DNA of 64,000 nt from Aureimonas sp. Leaf324. GTDB taxonomy: Bacteria > Pseudomonadota > Alphaproteobacteria > Rhizobiales > Rhizobiaceae. The notes beneath the pieces were generated by a model. That model was not told the origin of the DNA and searched no databases. It saw only the letters and a program-made list of their open reading frames with translations. The translations under genes and the position numbers were made by a program. The stretch spans positions 1-64,000 of the forward strand of contig NZ_LMOH01000030.1 in NCBI RefSeq assembly GCF_001423245.1, in the 5' to 3' direction. Of this stretch, positions 9,784 through 19,818 are shown one piece after another; the stretch's first letter is position 1; each line of letters starts with the position of its first letter.

Positions 9784-10734
9784 TCATCCCCTCGCGGTGG
9801 TGACAACCCCTTGAGAAGGCGTTTCCGGCCGGTCGTTGACGAGGGTGGGATTGGCGGCCGGCGCCTCGTCCTGCCCGAGATAGCGCGAGGGGTCGTTGTC
9901 AGCCGGCACGATGCGCTGGATCGCTCGCGGCTCCTGCCCCTCGCCGAACCGCTGGAGGAACCGAGTGCGGATCGCCTCGGCGATGCGCCGCTGGGCGGTC
10001 GCCGTTTCGCCTTCCGTGACGCGCCCGCGCAGCACCAGGATCTGTGCATCCACCGTCAGCTGGTCGAGAAAGGCGACGGGCTCGCTGAGCCGCCCGTCCG
10101 CGCTCTCCTGTTGCCACGCCTCGATCAGCGCCTGGCGCGCCGCCTCGAACGGCATGTCGCGCGGCACGGTCACGGCCCAGGCGAGAAGCCGCGAGGCCGC
10201 GCGCGAATGATTGCGCATCCAGACGTTCCAGAGCGTCGAGTTCGGGGCGAACACGAAGAGGCCGTCGAAGGTCTCGAGATGCGAGACGAAGAGGCCGATC
10301 TGGTGGACGCGCCCCGCGAAGGTCTGCGTCTCGATGTAGTCGCCGACGCGAAACGGGCGCAGCCACAGGAGCATGATGCCGGCCGCGATGTTGGTGAGCG
10401 TTCCCTGAAGCGCCAGACCGACGGCCAGACCGGCCGCGCCGAGCACCGCGAGCAGCGAGGTCATCTGCACCCCGACCTGGCCGAGCGCGATGATCAGGGT
10501 CAGGATGACGACCACGTAGCGCACGATCGCGACCAGCGGCTCTCGCACGGTCTGGTCGACCTTGGTCGACACGCCGAAGGCGCGGGTGACGAGGTTGGCG
10601 AGCCGCCCGGCCAGGAACAGGCCGACGGCGAGAATCAGGATCGCGGCGATGAGGTTGGGCAGGAAGGCGGCGGCCTCGGAGGCGAGGCGCGCCAGAAAGG
10701 TGTGCGAGGTCTCGAGCGTTTCCTGGATGGGCAT
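9784..10734 (-). CDS. Small-conductance mechanosensitive channel (MscS family)
   Basis: A 316-residue MscS-type channel that releases solutes under membrane tension. Three predicted helices are followed by the pore helix region LGAAGLAVGLALQGTLTN, with the Gly/Ala packing typical of TM3. The conserved PFRVGDYIE, then the beta domain, follow. The C-terminal cytoplasmic vestibule is followed by a variable tail of about 40 residues. The start ATG 10734 (MPIQETLETSH) was chosen over 10788 because the upstream extension is low-complexity and not membrane-compatible. It is a single gene, convergent with rpsU. Confidence 0.92.
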   Translation of the reverse strand: MPIQETLETSHTFLARLASEAAAFLPNLIAAILILAVGLFLAGRLANLVTRAFGVSTKVDQTVREPLVAIVRYVVVILTLIIALGQVGVQMTSLLAVLGAAGLAVGLALQGTLTNIAAGIMLLWLRPFRVGDYIETQTFAGRVHQIGLFVSHLETFDGLFVFAPNSTLWNVWMRNHSRAASRLLAWAVTVPRDMPFEAARQALIEAWQQESADGRLSEPVAFLDQLTVDAQILVLRGRVTEGETATAQRRIAEAIRTRFLQRFGEGQEPRAIQRIVPADNDPSRYLGQDEAPAANPTLVNDRPETPSQGVVTTARG

Positions 10735-10820
10735 TCCGGTCGGTCCGTTTCGGCTGGGTCGCAGCGGGCGCGCTCCCTCCCGAAGCACCCATCCCTAGAA
10801 AGGACGCCCGGCCGAAAAGG

Positions 10821-10846
10821 AAAGGGCCGCCCGGCGGCGGCCCCTT
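10821..10846 (-). terminator. Terminator after cysK
   Basis: GGGCCGCC at 10824-10831 pairs with GGCGGCCC at 10836-10843. On the minus strand the hairpin is followed by a TTTCCTTTTC tract. It lies just downstream of the cysK stop. Confidence 0.7.
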
Positions 10847-10869
10847 CCGTCAATTCGTTGCGTCGGCCA

Positions 10870-11898
10870 TCAGATCGACGGCGTGCCGCGCGGCGGCTCC
10901 TTCGGCTCCCCCTCGTCGACGAGCCCCTCGAAGAGGGCGGTCGAGAGGTAGCGCTCGGCAAACGACGGGATGATCACGACGATCGTCTTGCCGGCGTTCT
11001 CCTCGCGCTGGCCGACGCGGATCGCCGCGGCGAGCGCCGCCCCCGACGAGATGCCGACCGGCACGCCTTCGAGGCGCGCCACGAGCCGCGCGGTCTCGAA
11101 CGAATCCTCGTTGGAGACGGTCACGACCTCGTCGTAGATCTCGCGGTCGAGGATCGGCGGCGCGAAGCCCGCGCCGATGCCCTGGATCTTGTGCGGTCCC
11201 GGCGATCCGCCCGACAGGACGGGCGAGGCCTCGGGCTCGACGGCCACCACCTGCAGGCCGGGCTTGCGGCTCTTCAGGACCTGCCCCGTGCCGGTGATCG
11301 TGCCGCCCGTACCGATGCCGGAGACGAAAATGTCGACACCGCCCGCGGTATCGTTCCAGATCTCCTCGGCCGTGGTGACGCGGTGGATCTGCGGGTTGGC
11401 GGGGTTCTCGAACTGCTGCGGGATCACCGCGTTCGGAATCTCGGCCTTCAGCTCCTCGGCCTTGGCGATCGCGCCCTTCATGCCGCGCGCGCCCTCGGTG
11501 AGCACGAGCTCGGCGCCGAGCAGGCGCAGCATCTTGCGGCGCTCGATCGACATCGTGTCGGGCATGGTCAGGATCAGCTGGTAGCCCTTGGCGGCGGCCG
11601 CGAAGGCGAGCGCGATGCCCGTGTTGCCCGAGGTCGGCTCGATCAGCGTGTTGCGGCCCGGCTGGATGGTGCCGGCCGCCTCCAGCGCCTCCAGCATGGC
11701 GACGCCGATGCGGTCCTTCACGGAGGCGATCGGGTTGAAGAACTCGAGCTTGGCGACAAGGTGCGCCTTCACGCCCTTCTCGCGCGCCAACTTGTCGAGG
11801 CGCACCAGCGGCGTGTCGCCGATCGTGTCGAGGATGGAATCGTAGATCCGGCCCCGGCCATGGGTGCGCGCGGTGGTCTCGCTCGTCGGATTGTCCAT
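10870..11898 (-). CDS. cysK: Cysteine synthase A (O-acetylserine sulfhydrylase)
   Basis: A 342-residue PLP enzyme joining sulfide to O-acetylserine to make cysteine. The PLP lysine is in [11 protein letters not shown]. The substrate loop is [15 protein letters not shown] and the phosphate loop is [19 protein letters not shown] near the C-terminus binds the PLP ring nitrogen. The C-terminus ends in Ile (GTPSI), which matters because CysE docks its own Ile tail elsewhere and CysK tails vary. The N-terminal 20 residues are poorly conserved. It stands alone with its own terminator. Confidence 0.95.
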   Translation of the reverse strand: MDNPTSETTARTHGRGRIYDSILDTIGDTPLVRLDKLAREKGVKAHLVAKLEFFNPIASVKDRIGVAMLEALEAAGTIQPGRNTLIEPTSGNTGIALAFAAAAKGYQLILTMPDTMSIERRKMLRLLGAELVLTEGARGMKGAIAKAEELKAEIPNAVIPQQFENPANPQIHRVTTAEEIWNDTAGGVDIFVSGIGTGGTITGTGQVLKSRKPGLQVVAVEPEASPVLSGGSPGPHKIQGIGAGFAPPILDREIYDEVVTVSNEDSFETARLVARLEGVPVGISSGAALAAAIRVGQREENAGKTIVVIIPSFAERYLSTALFEGLVDEGEPKEPPRGTPSI

Positions 11899-12166
11899 GG
11901 GATGCGCGTCCTCTTCTGGTTGCCCGGCGCTGTCGCGCTTGTCGGCAGTCTAAGCCGAACCGCCCGCGCGACACAGCCCGCGCCACGCGTCCGAGCGGCC
12001 GCTGCGGGCAATATTGTGCCCCGCAGGCGCCGCGTCGAGGAATGATCTTCGTCCCCAGCCATGACAAGCGGTTGAACGGGCATCGGCGCAATTCGACACG
12101 ATGGGTTCACGCCCCTGCAAGGCGCTGGCCTCAGGCTAGGGGCCAAGACCGCTGCAAGGGCATGCC

Positions 12167-13006
12167 ATGCGACAGACCTCGATCGACGATCTCGTCCGCT
12201 TCTCGATGGAGCTTCTCGGCCTCACGCTGACCATGGGTGCGATCATGGTGATCGCCGCCTTCTACGCCTTCGACGGGTTCGGCCTTCCGGCCACGCGCTC
12301 GACGCTCCTGTTCTGCCTCTTCGCGTTCTTCGGCTGCGCGCTGCCGCTGCAGATCTATGCGGCCGCGCGCATCGCGGGCCTGCGCCGGCAGAACGAGCGG
12401 CTGCACCATGCAGCGACGCGCGACGGGCTGACGCAGGTTCTCAACCGCACGGCCTTCAAGCGCGCGGCCGAAGCCGAGATCGGCGCGACCGGCCGCCGGC
12501 GCGCGCGCGACGCCGTCCACCACACGCTGCTGATCCTCGACGCCGATCATTTCAAGAAGATCAACGACCGGCTCGGCCACCATGTCGGCGACGAGGCGCT
12601 GACGGCGATCGCCGCCACCTTGCGCCGCTCGGTGCGCCAGGACGATCTCGTCGGGCGGCTCGGCGGCGAGGAGTTCGCGATCCTCCTGAAGGACGCGAGG
12701 CTGGAGGAGGCGCGGATCGTCGCCGAGCGCCTGCGCCGTGCGATCGAACGGCTGGAGGTCGGCCCGGCCGACCGGCGCACGCGCTTGTCGGTCTCGGCCG
12801 GGGGCGTCGCCTTTCGCGGCCCCGTCGCGTTCCAGGCGCTCTACAAGATGGCGGACGCCAACCTCTACCAGGCGAAGCGGACCGGCCGGAACCGCGTCGA
12901 GCTCACGCGCCTCGGCGCCCTCGCGCGCGGGGCCACGATCGAGGGCAAGCCGGTGGAACGGCGCCTGCGCGAGGCCAAGGACGCGCGCCGGATCACGGCA
13001 CGCTGA
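12167..13006 (+). CDS. Membrane-anchored GGDEF diguanylate cyclase
   Basis: A 279-residue protein with two N-terminal transmembrane helices (about residues 15-37 and 45-66), a short coiled linker, then a GGDEF domain. The domain has the DGLTQVLNR opening, the metal residues in LILDADHFKKIND, and the active loop GGEEF. These are the residues needed to make c-di-GMP from two GTP. There is no RxxD product-inhibition site at the normal place before GGEEF (DDLVGRLGGEEF is read instead). The two short helices leave almost no periplasmic sensor, so the signal is unknown. A basic tail of about 40 residues follows the cyclase domain. Confidence 0.93.
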   Translation: MRQTSIDDLVRFSMELLGLTLTMGAIMVIAAFYAFDGFGLPATRSTLLFCLFAFFGCALPLQIYAAARIAGLRRQNERLHHAATRDGLTQVLNRTAFKRAAEAEIGATGRRRARDAVHHTLLILDADHFKKINDRLGHHVGDEALTAIAATLRRSVRQDDLVGRLGGEEFAILLKDARLEEARIVAERLRRAIERLEVGPADRRTRLSVSAGGVAFRGPVAFQALYKMADANLYQAKRTGRNRVELTRLGALARGATIEGKPVERRLREAKDARRITAR

Positions 13007-13013
13007 TCGCAGG

Positions 13014-13631
13014 CTATGCCCGGCGTGCCAGCGTCCAGACCGCAGCTCCGGCCAGAAACAGGGCGGCGCTGCGGTTGAGACGCGCCAGCATCGCGGGCCG
13101 CCGCAGGAAGCCGCGCGCCCGCGCGGCGAGCGCCGCATAGGGCGTCATGACCATGACGAGCACCGCCGTCGTCAGCAACGCGAGGACCAGGTAGTCGGTC
13201 AGGGTGACGTGCCGGAGGTCGACCAGCGTCGGCACGAGAGCGAGGTAGAAGGCGATCGTCTTCGGGTTTCCGAGCGTCACCACGAGACCGGCCAGAAAGC
13301 TTCGCGAGGCGCGCTCGTTCGTCAAGGCGGACACCTGCGTCCCATCGCCGGCCGAGCGCCACAGGCACCAGGCCAGCCACAGGAGATAGGCCGCGCCGCC
13401 GTACCGCACGAGCACGAACAGGCTTCCGAGCATGTCGGCCACGAGCGCCAGCCCGAACACTGCCGCCGACAGGTAGACGAGATCGCCGATCACGAGACCG
13501 GCGGCAAACGCCATACCGTGGCGAAAGCCGGCGCCGAGCGCCCGCGCCACCAGCGCCACGACGCCGGGACCGGGCACCGCCGCCGCGATGCCGAGCGCCA
13601 GCGCATAAGCCAGGAAACCCGCCGGCGTCAT
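13014..13631 (-). CDS. LysE/RhtB-family amino-acid exporter
   Basis: A 205-residue membrane protein with about six hydrophobic helices. It starts MTPAGFLAYALALGIAAAVP and continues with the [20 protein letters not shown] signature of the LysE/RhtB family. It has the second-half GNPKTIAFYLALVP motif. Members export amino acids such as homoserine, lysine or threonine; the substrate here is not predictable. Its start is 5 bp from the dut stop, so it is probably the last gene of the coaBC-dut operon. It converges with the GGDEF gene. Confidence 0.92.
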   Translation of the reverse strand: MTPAGFLAYALALGIAAAVPGPGVVALVARALGAGFRHGMAFAAGLVIGDLVYLSAAVFGLALVADMLGSLFVLVRYGGAAYLLWLAWCLWRSAGDGTQVSALTNERASRSFLAGLVVTLGNPKTIAFYLALVPTLVDLRHVTLTDYLVLALLTTAVLVMVMTPYAALAARARGFLRRPAMLARLNRSAALFLAGAAVWTLARRA

Positions 13632-13636
13632 CGCGC

Positions 13637-14092
13637 CTACCTCCCCGTCGAACCGAAGCCGCCAGCCCCGCGCAACGAGGCCGACACCGTCTCCACCGTC
13701 TCGAACACGGCCTGCACCACCGGGGCGACCACGATCTGTGCGATGCGCTCGCCGCGCGTGATGGTGAAGGGCTCGGCCCCGAGATTGACGAGGATCGCCA
13801 TCACCTCGCCCCGGTAATCGCTGTCGACCGTGCCGGGACTGTTGAGGACGGTCACGCCATGGCGCGCGGCGAGCCCGGAGCGCGGGCGCACCTGCACCTC
13901 CCAGCCGTCCGGAATGTCCATCACAAGGCCCGTCGGCACCAGAGCGCGCCCCTGCGGCTCCAGCACCAGCGGCTCGGCGAGCGCGGCGCGGATGTCGGCG
14001 CCGGCCGCGCCCGCCGACTGGTAGGCGGGCAGGTCGAGGCCTTCGGCATGGGGCAGGCGGCGGATGCCGATCCGGGGTCGCGTGGTGCTCAT
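13637..14092 (-). CDS. dut: dUTP diphosphatase
   Basis: A 151-residue trimeric dUTPase hydrolysing dUTP to dUMP, which keeps uracil out of DNA. The five motifs are present: AGADIRA, RPRSGLA, the [11 protein letters not shown] substrate loop, RGERIAQIV, and the P-loop-like GAGGFGSTG at the C-terminus. The ATG overlaps the coaBC stop by 4 nt (14089-14092), implying translational coupling. The coaBC-dut pairing is common in bacteria. Confidence 0.97.
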   Translation of the reverse strand: MSTTRPRIGIRRLPHAEGLDLPAYQSAGAAGADIRAALAEPLVLEPQGRALVPTGLVMDIPDGWEVQVRPRSGLAARHGVTVLNSPGTVDSDYRGEVMAILVNLGAEPFTITRGERIAQIVVAPVVQAVFETVETVSASLRGAGGFGSTGR

Positions 14093-15300
14093 GGTGTGCC
14101 GGTTTCGGCCAATCGCCGCGCGATGTCCAGCGCCAGCCGGTCGGCAACCTCCCCCTTCGGCATGCGCGGCCATTCCTCGACACCGTCGCGCGAAACGAGC
14201 CGCACCGTGTTCGCCTCGCCGCCCATGACGTCGCCCGACACGTCGTTGGCGACGATGAGGTCGGCGCCCTTGCGCTCGAGCTTGGCGGCCGCGTTTTCGA
14301 GGAGATCGCGCGTTTCGGCGGCGAAGCCGACCACGAGCGCCGGGCGGCGCGACCCCGTGCCGACCGTGCGCAGGATGTCGGGGTTCTCGACGAGGCTGAG
14401 TGCGGGCGGTCCCTCCGTGCCCTTCTTGATCTTGTGGGCGGCATCGCCCTCCGTGCGCCAGTCGGCGACGGCCGCCACGAACACGGCGGCATCGGCGGGG
14501 AGCGCCGCCTCGACCGCCGCCAGCATCTCGCGCGCCGTCTCGACATGGATCGTCGACACACCCGGCGGATCGGCGAGCGCCACCGGGCCGGACACCAGCG
14601 TGACGCGCGCACCGAGCCGCGCGAGGCTCGCCGCGATCGCATGTCCCTGTCGCCCGGACGAGCGGTTGGCGATGTAGCGGACGGGATCGATCGGCTCGTG
14701 GGTCGGCCCGGACGTGACGAGGACATGCCGGCCGGCGAGCGGTCCGGTGCCGGTCGCAAGGATCGCCTCGGCGGCAGCCACGATCTCCAGCGGCTCGGCC
14801 ATCCGCCCCTCGCCGCTCTCGCCGCTCTCGGCCATCTCGCCGCGGTTCGGACCGACGAAACGGAGGCCGTCGCGCCGGAGCGTCTCGAGGCTCCGACGGG
14901 TCGCGGGGTGTGTCCACATCGCCGGGTTCATGGCGGGTGCCAGCAGCACCGGCGCGCGGGTCGCAAGCAGGATCGCGCCGGCGAGATCGTCCCCGATGCC
15001 GGCCGCCATCTTGCCCATGCGCGTCGCGCTCGCCGGCGCGAGGATGACGAGGTCGGCGCCGCGCGCGAGGCGGATATGGCCGACGTCCTGCTCGTCGTCG
15101 CGGTCGAACAACTCGCCGTAGACCTTGGTGCCGGCCAGCGCGCCGACCGACAGGGGCGTGACGAACTCGCCCGCCGCGCGCGTCATCACCGGCGTCACCT
15201 TCGCTCCCCGCTCGCGCAGGCGCCGGATGAGGTCGAGCCCCTTGTAGGCCGCGATGCCGCCGCCGATGACGAGGAGGATGCGTTTGTCGGCAAGGGTCAT
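14089..15300 (-). CDS. coaBC: Bifunctional phosphopantothenoylcysteine decarboxylase / phosphopantothenate-cysteine ligase
   Basis: A 403-residue fusion catalysing two consecutive steps of coenzyme A synthesis. The N-terminal CoaC flavoprotein has the IGGGIAAYK start, [17 protein letters not shown] and the PAMNPAMW active-site clamp. The C-terminal CoaB part starts near [18 protein letters not shown], then [12 protein letters not shown] and the nucleotide-binding VGFAAET. The stop overlaps dut and the start overlaps the upstream toxin gene, both by 4 nt. The whole run is therefore probably one transcript. Confidence 0.97.
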   Translation of the reverse strand: MTLADKRILLVIGGGIAAYKGLDLIRRLRERGAKVTPVMTRAAGEFVTPLSVGALAGTKVYGELFDRDDEQDVGHIRLARGADLVILAPASATRMGKMAAGIGDDLAGAILLATRAPVLLAPAMNPAMWTHPATRRSLETLRRDGLRFVGPNRGEMAESGESGEGRMAEPLEIVAAAEAILATGTGPLAGRHVLVTSGPTHEPIDPVRYIANRSSGRQGHAIAASLARLGARVTLVSGPVALADPPGVSTIHVETAREMLAAVEAALPADAAVFVAAVADWRTEGDAAHKIKKGTEGPPALSLVENPDILRTVGTGSRRPALVVGFAAETRDLLENAAAKLERKGADLIVANDVSGDVMGGEANTVRLVSRDGVEEWPRMPKGEVADRLALDIARRLAETGTP

Positions 15301-15692
15301 GGCGGGCTCGCAAGGGCGGAGCGGACATCGGTGTGGATGAAGTCGTCGCCCTTGAAGAGCAGCGGCGCGTCGAGCGCGTAGGAGGAGCAGTCGCCCAGGT
15401 TAAGCTTGGCTGGATGCCCGCTTCCCCGCCCGAAGCGCATCGCGCATGGAAGCGCGACATCGGCTTGGGTGCGATCGAACGGAACGATGCCAACCCTCAA
15501 GTCGGCTATCACCGCGGTAAGCCGCCTCAGGCCGTCAGGCCCCAGGCGTCGGAGTGTCAGAATCTGCAATTCGACCTGAGAGACAGCGGACAGGAACACG
15601 CTTTCGGCCTGGACTGCCGCCGCCAGAAGGTCAACAGCCTCAGGTTCGCCATTGAGGATTGCAAAGAGCCCCGACGTATCGACAACGATCAC
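15297..15692 (-). CDS. PIN-domain toxin (VapC/FitB type)
   Basis: A 131-residue PIN-domain protein, probably a magnesium-dependent RNase toxin. Acidic residues expected in the active site are visible: D in [10 protein letters not shown] in [10 protein letters not shown] in [11 protein letters not shown] and the final D in [16 protein letters not shown] 15692 was chosen because it forms a GTGA overlap with the antitoxin stop and gives the usual start just before VVDTS. An upstream GTG at 15707 would add five residues. Its stop overlaps the start of coaBC. The housekeeping gene is thus translated directly after the toxin. Confidence 0.88.
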   Translation of the reverse strand: MIVVDTSGLFAILNGEPEAVDLLAAAVQAESVFLSAVSQVELQILTLRRLGPDGLRRLTAVIADLRVGIVPFDRTQADVALPCAMRFGRGSGHPAKLNLGDCSSYALDAPLLFKGDDFIHTDVRSALASPP

Positions 15693-15961
15693 TCCAGGAA
15701 ATCCCACATCGCGTCAGATTCCGCCTTCCAGTCGATCGGCTGAACCGGCCTGCGCGCATAGGACAGAAGGCGCTGAACGCGCGCCTCCTTCTCCTCTTCC
15801 GTGAGCGGCACCGGTTTACTTACGGTGATCGGTGCCCCCACAAGCGCCTCCGCCAAGATGCGCTCCGCCTCTTGAGAAACGGACAAACCGTGTTCGGCTG
15901 CACGCTGGCGCAGCTTCCGCTCCACAATGGGATCGAGCGCCTCGATTAGAATAGTGTCCAC
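15689..15961 (-). CDS. Antitoxin of the VapB/FitA type
   Basis: A 90-residue protein from a GTG start with GGGAG at good spacing. The N-terminal 40 residues (ILIEALDPIVERKLRQRAAE, then a short GLSVSQEAERIL helix) look like the ribbon-helix-helix DNA-binding part of FitA antitoxins. The C-terminal acidic and aromatic tail ([20 protein letters not shown] region) would wrap the PIN toxin. It overlaps the toxin start by 4 nt, the usual arrangement for such pairs, and would repress its own promoter. Confidence 0.85.
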   Translation of the reverse strand: MDTILIEALDPIVERKLRQRAAEHGLSVSQEAERILAEALVGAPITVSKPVPLTEEEKEARVQRLLSYARRPVQPIDWKAESDAMWDFLE

Positions 15962-16015
15962 GGTCCACTCCCATCTGTCACGACAGGCAAGGCAAGGCCT
16001 CGGAGTTTCCTCACC

Positions 16016-17602
16016 CTATCCGAAGGTCAGCTGCCAGGCGATCACCACAAGCGCGATGGCGGAGGCCACTTGCGCGATGTGGCTGATGATGAGGCCGGTG
16101 CGCGATTCCTTGGCGAGCTCCATCAGGTCGTCGTCGTTGATGTGGATGCCGTTCTCGATGAGGTCGGGCATGTTGTTGGCGAAGACCTCGAGGCCGGCCG
16201 CAAAGTCCGGGAAGCGGTGGATCACCCGGCCGATCGCCTCCAGCCCCCGCTTGGCGTCGCGCAGCCTGGCCGCGGGGCCGAGCTCGGAGACGATGTAGTC
16301 GGTCACCACCGGCTCGGCGGCTTCCCACATGTTGAAGCGCGGGTCGTAGGAGCGCGCGACGCCCTCCACCACCACCATCGTCTTCTGCAGGAGCACGAGT
16401 TCGGGCCGCGTCTGCATGTCAAAGAGCTCGGTCACCTCGAAGAGGAGGGTGAGGAGGTGCGCCATGGAGATGGTCTCGGCCGGCTGGCCGTGGATCGGCT
16501 CGCCGATCGCGCGCAGCGCCTGCGCGAAGGACAGGACGTCCTGCGTGCGCGGCACGTAGCCCGCCTCGAAATGCACCTCGGCGACGCGCTGGTAGTCGCG
16601 GCGGATGAAGCCGTAGAGGATCTCGGCGAGGAAGCGGCGGGAATCGGCGGTCAGGCGGCCGACGATGCCGAGATCGACCGCGACGATCGTCCCGTCCGGC
16701 ACCACGAAGAGGTTTCCGGGATGCATGTCGGCGTGGAAGAAGCCGTCGCGCATCGAATGGCGCAGGAAGGACTGGACGAGATCGACGCCGAGGCGCGGCA
16801 GGTCGTGCCCCGCCGCGCGCACCGCCGCCACGTCGTTCATCTTGATGCCGTCGATCCACTCCATCGTCAGGACGTCGCGGCCCGTGCGCTCCCAGTCGAT
16901 GCCGGGCACCCGGAAATGCGGATCGTTCGCGACGTTGTCGGCCATTTCCGACGAGGCCGCCGCCTCGAGACGAAGGTCCATCTCGATGCGGGTCGACTGG
17001 GCGAGCGTTTCCACCACCGCGACGGGACGCAGGCGGCGCGAGGAGCGCACGAAGGTCTCCAGGACGCGGGCGATGAAGGCGAAGGCCTCGAGCTCGCGCC
17101 GGAAGCGCACGCGCACGCCCGGCCGGATGACCTTGACCGCGACGTCGCGATACGCGCCGTCCCGCGTCAGGACGCGCGCCTTGTGGACCTGCGCGATCGA
17201 TGCGGCGCCCACCACGTCGCCGAACTCGACGAACAGGTCGTCGATGCGCCGGCCGAGCGTCACCTCGATGTCGCGGATCGCCTGCTCGCGCGGGAACGGC
17301 GGCACCTTGTCCTGCAGCTGGCTGAGCTCCAGCGCGATCTCGGTGCCGACGATATCGGGGCGCGTCGCCAGGAACTGGCCGAGCTTGACGTAGGAGGGTC
17401 CCAGCCGGTTGAGCGCCTGGCTGAGGCGGTCCGAGCGCGCCGCGCGCCGGGCCGAGCGCCGCGCCATCAGGCCTGCCAGGCGATGGGCGAGAGCGGCCAT
17501 CGGCGGCAGGCCCTCGGCGGGCAACGCCGAGAACACGCCCTCGCGCACCAGGATATAGACCGCCCGAAGAAGGGCGAAGGTGCCTGTGATGGGGTTGCTC
17601 AA
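16016..17602 (-). CDS. ubiB: Ubiquinone biosynthesis atypical kinase UbiB
   Basis: A 528-residue UbiB/ADCK-family protein needed for ubiquinone synthesis and thought to act through ATPase activity on lipid intermediates. The family marker KxGQ appears as YVKLGQFLATRPDI. The A-rich loop, AAASIAQVHKA, replaces the normal P-loop. The kinase residues VDLGIVG (DFG-like), HADMHPGN and EWIDG are present. A hydrophobic C-terminal segment (LIISHIAQVASAIALVVIAW) anchors it in the membrane. It starts 3 bp after ubiE. Confidence 0.96.
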   Translation of the reverse strand: MSNPITGTFALLRAVYILVREGVFSALPAEGLPPMAALAHRLAGLMARRSARRAARSDRLSQALNRLGPSYVKLGQFLATRPDIVGTEIALELSQLQDKVPPFPREQAIRDIEVTLGRRIDDLFVEFGDVVGAASIAQVHKARVLTRDGAYRDVAVKVIRPGVRVRFRRELEAFAFIARVLETFVRSSRRLRPVAVVETLAQSTRIEMDLRLEAAASSEMADNVANDPHFRVPGIDWERTGRDVLTMEWIDGIKMNDVAAVRAAGHDLPRLGVDLVQSFLRHSMRDGFFHADMHPGNLFVVPDGTIVAVDLGIVGRLTADSRRFLAEILYGFIRRDYQRVAEVHFEAGYVPRTQDVLSFAQALRAIGEPIHGQPAETISMAHLLTLLFEVTELFDMQTRPELVLLQKTMVVVEGVARSYDPRFNMWEAAEPVVTDYIVSELGPAARLRDAKRGLEAIGRVIHRFPDFAAGLEVFANNMPDLIENGIHINDDDLMELAKESRTGLIISHIAQVASAIALVVIAWQLTFG

Positions 17603-17605
17603 AGG

Positions 17606-18385
17606 CTAGAGCTTCCAGCCCGAATGGATCGCCGCGATGCCGCCCGTGAGATTGCGGTGCGTCACGCGCTCGAAGCCGGCGCGCCGGATCGCCGCCTCGA
17701 AGTTCATCTGGTTGGGGAAGCGGCGGATCGACTCCACGAGATACTCGTAGGAGGCGCGGTCCTTGGCGACCGCTCCGCCGATCGCGGGAATCGCCTTGAA
17801 GCTCCAGAGGTCGTAGATCCGGTCGAGAACCGGCAGATCGACCTCGGAAAATTCGAGGCACAGGAAGCGCCCGCCGGGCTTCAGCACGCGATAGGCTTCC
17901 GCGAGCGCCAGATCGATGCGCGGCACGTTCCGGATGCCGAAGGCGATCGTGTAGGCGTCGAAGCTGTCGCCCGGAAGCTTGAGGTCCTCGGCGTTGCCCT
18001 CGACGAAGGCGAGGTTGCCGGCGAGGCCGCGCTTCTCGGCGCGCTCGGCGCCGACCTGCAGCATCGAGGCATTGATGTCGAGGACGGTGCCCTCGGCCGC
18101 GCCGCGCGAGGCGTCGACGATGCGGAAGGCGATGTCGCCGGTGCCGCCCGCCACATCGAGGAAGCGCCAGCCCGGCCGGCGCGAGGGCGCGAGCCACTGC
18201 ACCATGGCGTCCTTCCAGACACGGTGCATGCCGGCCGACATCAGGTCGTTCATCAGGTCGTAGTTCGAGGCGACGCGGTGGAACACCTCGTTCACGCGGG
18301 CCTGCTTCTCCTCGCGGCTAGAAACCGTCTCGAAACCGTAGGAGGTTTCCATGCCCTCCGTTGCGCCGACGCGGGTTCGCGACAT
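17606..18385 (-). CDS. ubiE: Ubiquinone/menaquinone C-methyltransferase UbiE
   Basis: A 259-residue SAM-dependent methyltransferase adding a C-methyl group to the quinone ring. The class I fold is visible as [15 protein letters not shown] (motif I), [10 protein letters not shown], and the conserved [25 protein letters not shown]. The start ATG 18385 ([12 protein letters not shown]) has AGAGG nine bases upstream; the longer reading frame to 18505 adds low-complexity sequence and was rejected. It is the first gene of the ubiE-ubiB operon and diverges from mutM. Confidence 0.96.
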   Translation of the reverse strand: MSRTRVGATEGMETSYGFETVSSREEKQARVNEVFHRVASNYDLMNDLMSAGMHRVWKDAMVQWLAPSRRPGWRFLDVAGGTGDIAFRIVDASRGAAEGTVLDINASMLQVGAERAEKRGLAGNLAFVEGNAEDLKLPGDSFDAYTIAFGIRNVPRIDLALAEAYRVLKPGGRFLCLEFSEVDLPVLDRIYDLWSFKAIPAIGGAVAKDRASYEYLVESIRRFPNQMNFEAAIRRAGFERVTHRNLTGGIAAIHSGWKL

Positions 18386-18525
18386 GCTGATCGACCTCTC
18401 GAGTATTCGGGCACCCAGGCGGCGTGGCCCACGGGCGGACCCATAGCGGAACGGGCGCGGGCACGCCATGTCTTGTGGCGCGCCCCGATCCGGGGCGCGT
18501 CCCATGCCGGAGATGATAAGCAGCG

Positions 18526-19425
18526 ATGCCCGAATTGCCAGAGGTCGAGACGGTCCGCCGCGGGCTGGCGCCGGTGATGGAAGGGGCGCGGATCGCCCGC
18601 GTCGAGACGCGGCGGGGCGACTTGCGCTTTCCCCTCCCCGACCGTTTCGCCGCCCGCCTCGAGGGCCGGCGCATCCTGTCGCTCGGGCGGCGGGCGAAGT
18701 ATCTTCTGGCCGAGATCGAGGGCGACCTCATCCTCGCCATGCATCTCGGCATGTCCGGCTCGTTCCGGATCGAGGGGATCGACGGGACGGGCGGGGGCGA
18801 GCCGGTGGCGGGCGCGGCCTTCCATCTCGCGCGTTCCGAAGACCGCCTGCACGACCACGTCCTCTTCCATCTCGACACGCCCGCCGCGCGCATCGTCTTC
18901 AACGACCCGCGGCGCTTCGGCTACATGAGCCTGATCGAGGCGGGATCACGCGACACGCATCCGCATTTCCGCGCGCTCGGCATCGAGCCGACCGGCAACG
19001 CGCTGTCGGGCGAGGCGCTCGCCCCACGCCTCAAGGGCAAGGCGGCACCGCTGAAGGCCGCGCTCCTCGACCAGACGATCATCGCGGGCCTCGGCAACAT
19101 CTACGTCTGCGAGGCCCTGTGGCGCGCCCGCCTGTCGCCGCGCCGCCTCGCCGGCACGCTCGTCAAGGTCGACGGCCGACCGATCCGCCGCCTCGACGAA
19201 CTGGCGCTCCATATCCGCGAGACGATCCGCGACGCGATCGAGGCCGGCGGCTCGACCTTGCGGGACTATCGCCAGGCGGACGGCGCGCTCGGCTATTTCC
19301 AGCATCGATTCTCGGTCTACGACCGCGAGGGCGAGCCCTGCCGGCGCGAGGGCTGCCGGGGCATCGTCCAGCGGATCGTGCAGTCCGGTCGCTCGACCTT
19401 CTTCTGTCCGGTCTGCCAGCGGTGA
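18526..19425 (+). CDS. mutM: Formamidopyrimidine-DNA glycosylase
   Basis: A 299-residue base-excision repair enzyme removing 8-oxoguanine and ring-opened purines. The catalytic N-terminus is [14 protein letters not shown], with Pro1 after Met removal as nucleophile and E2 as catalytic acid. The helix-two-turn-helix has [18 protein letters not shown]. The C-terminal zinc finger has two CxxxC/CxxC pairs (PCRREGC and FFCPVCQR). The next gene starts inside its stop codon. Confidence 0.97.
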   Translation: MPELPEVETVRRGLAPVMEGARIARVETRRGDLRFPLPDRFAARLEGRRILSLGRRAKYLLAEIEGDLILAMHLGMSGSFRIEGIDGTGGGEPVAGAAFHLARSEDRLHDHVLFHLDTPAARIVFNDPRRFGYMSLIEAGSRDTHPHFRALGIEPTGNALSGEALAPRLKGKAAPLKAALLDQTIIAGLGNIYVCEALWRARLSPRRLAGTLVKVDGRPIRRLDELALHIRETIRDAIEAGGSTLRDYRQADGALGYFQHRFSVYDREGEPCRREGCRGIVQRIVQSGRSTFFCPVCQR

Positions 19426-19760
19426 CGGACCGCTATCCGCGCACCCCGGACGGACGCTATTTCGTCGCCCGCGGCCGGCTCTGGCGCTCGTCCGACCCCG
19501 GCCTTTCCGAGGCAGACCGGGAGGCGGCCGTCCACGACCTGATGGACGCCCGCCGCGCCGTGCGCGATGCGGCGGACGACGAAGAGCGCCGCAAGGCCCG
19601 GCGCGCAGTCGATGCGGCCAAGCGCGCGCTCGGCGAGCGCGGCCCGGTCTGGTGGGCGGACGGCGCGCGCGACTGGACGCGCTTTGCGCCGAAGAACACG
19701 CCCTATGCCGGGTGGTTCTCGGGGCTCTCCGCCCCTGAGCGCGAGGCGGCCGGCGGCTGA
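19422..19760 (+). CDS. Conserved small hypothetical protein coupled to mutM
   Basis: A 112-residue charged, soluble protein. GTG 19422 overlaps the mutM stop (GTGA), so it is probably translated by ribosomes finishing mutM. It opens [20 protein letters not shown], followed by an acidic/basic helical middle and a tryptophan-rich end ([13 protein letters not shown], then YAGWFSGL). This type of protein is found in other alphaproteobacteria without assigned function. The coupling to a repair glycosylase suggests, but does not show, a linked role. Confidence 0.8.
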   Translation: MTDRYPRTPDGRYFVARGRLWRSSDPGLSEADREAAVHDLMDARRAVRDAADDEERRKARRAVDAAKRALGERGPVWWADGARDWTRFAPKNTPYAGWFSGLSAPEREAAGG

Positions 19761-19818
19761 GACGCTTGGCGGCATCGCCGCCCGCCCCTATCCTTGGCCG
19801 GACAACGGGAGGACGAGC

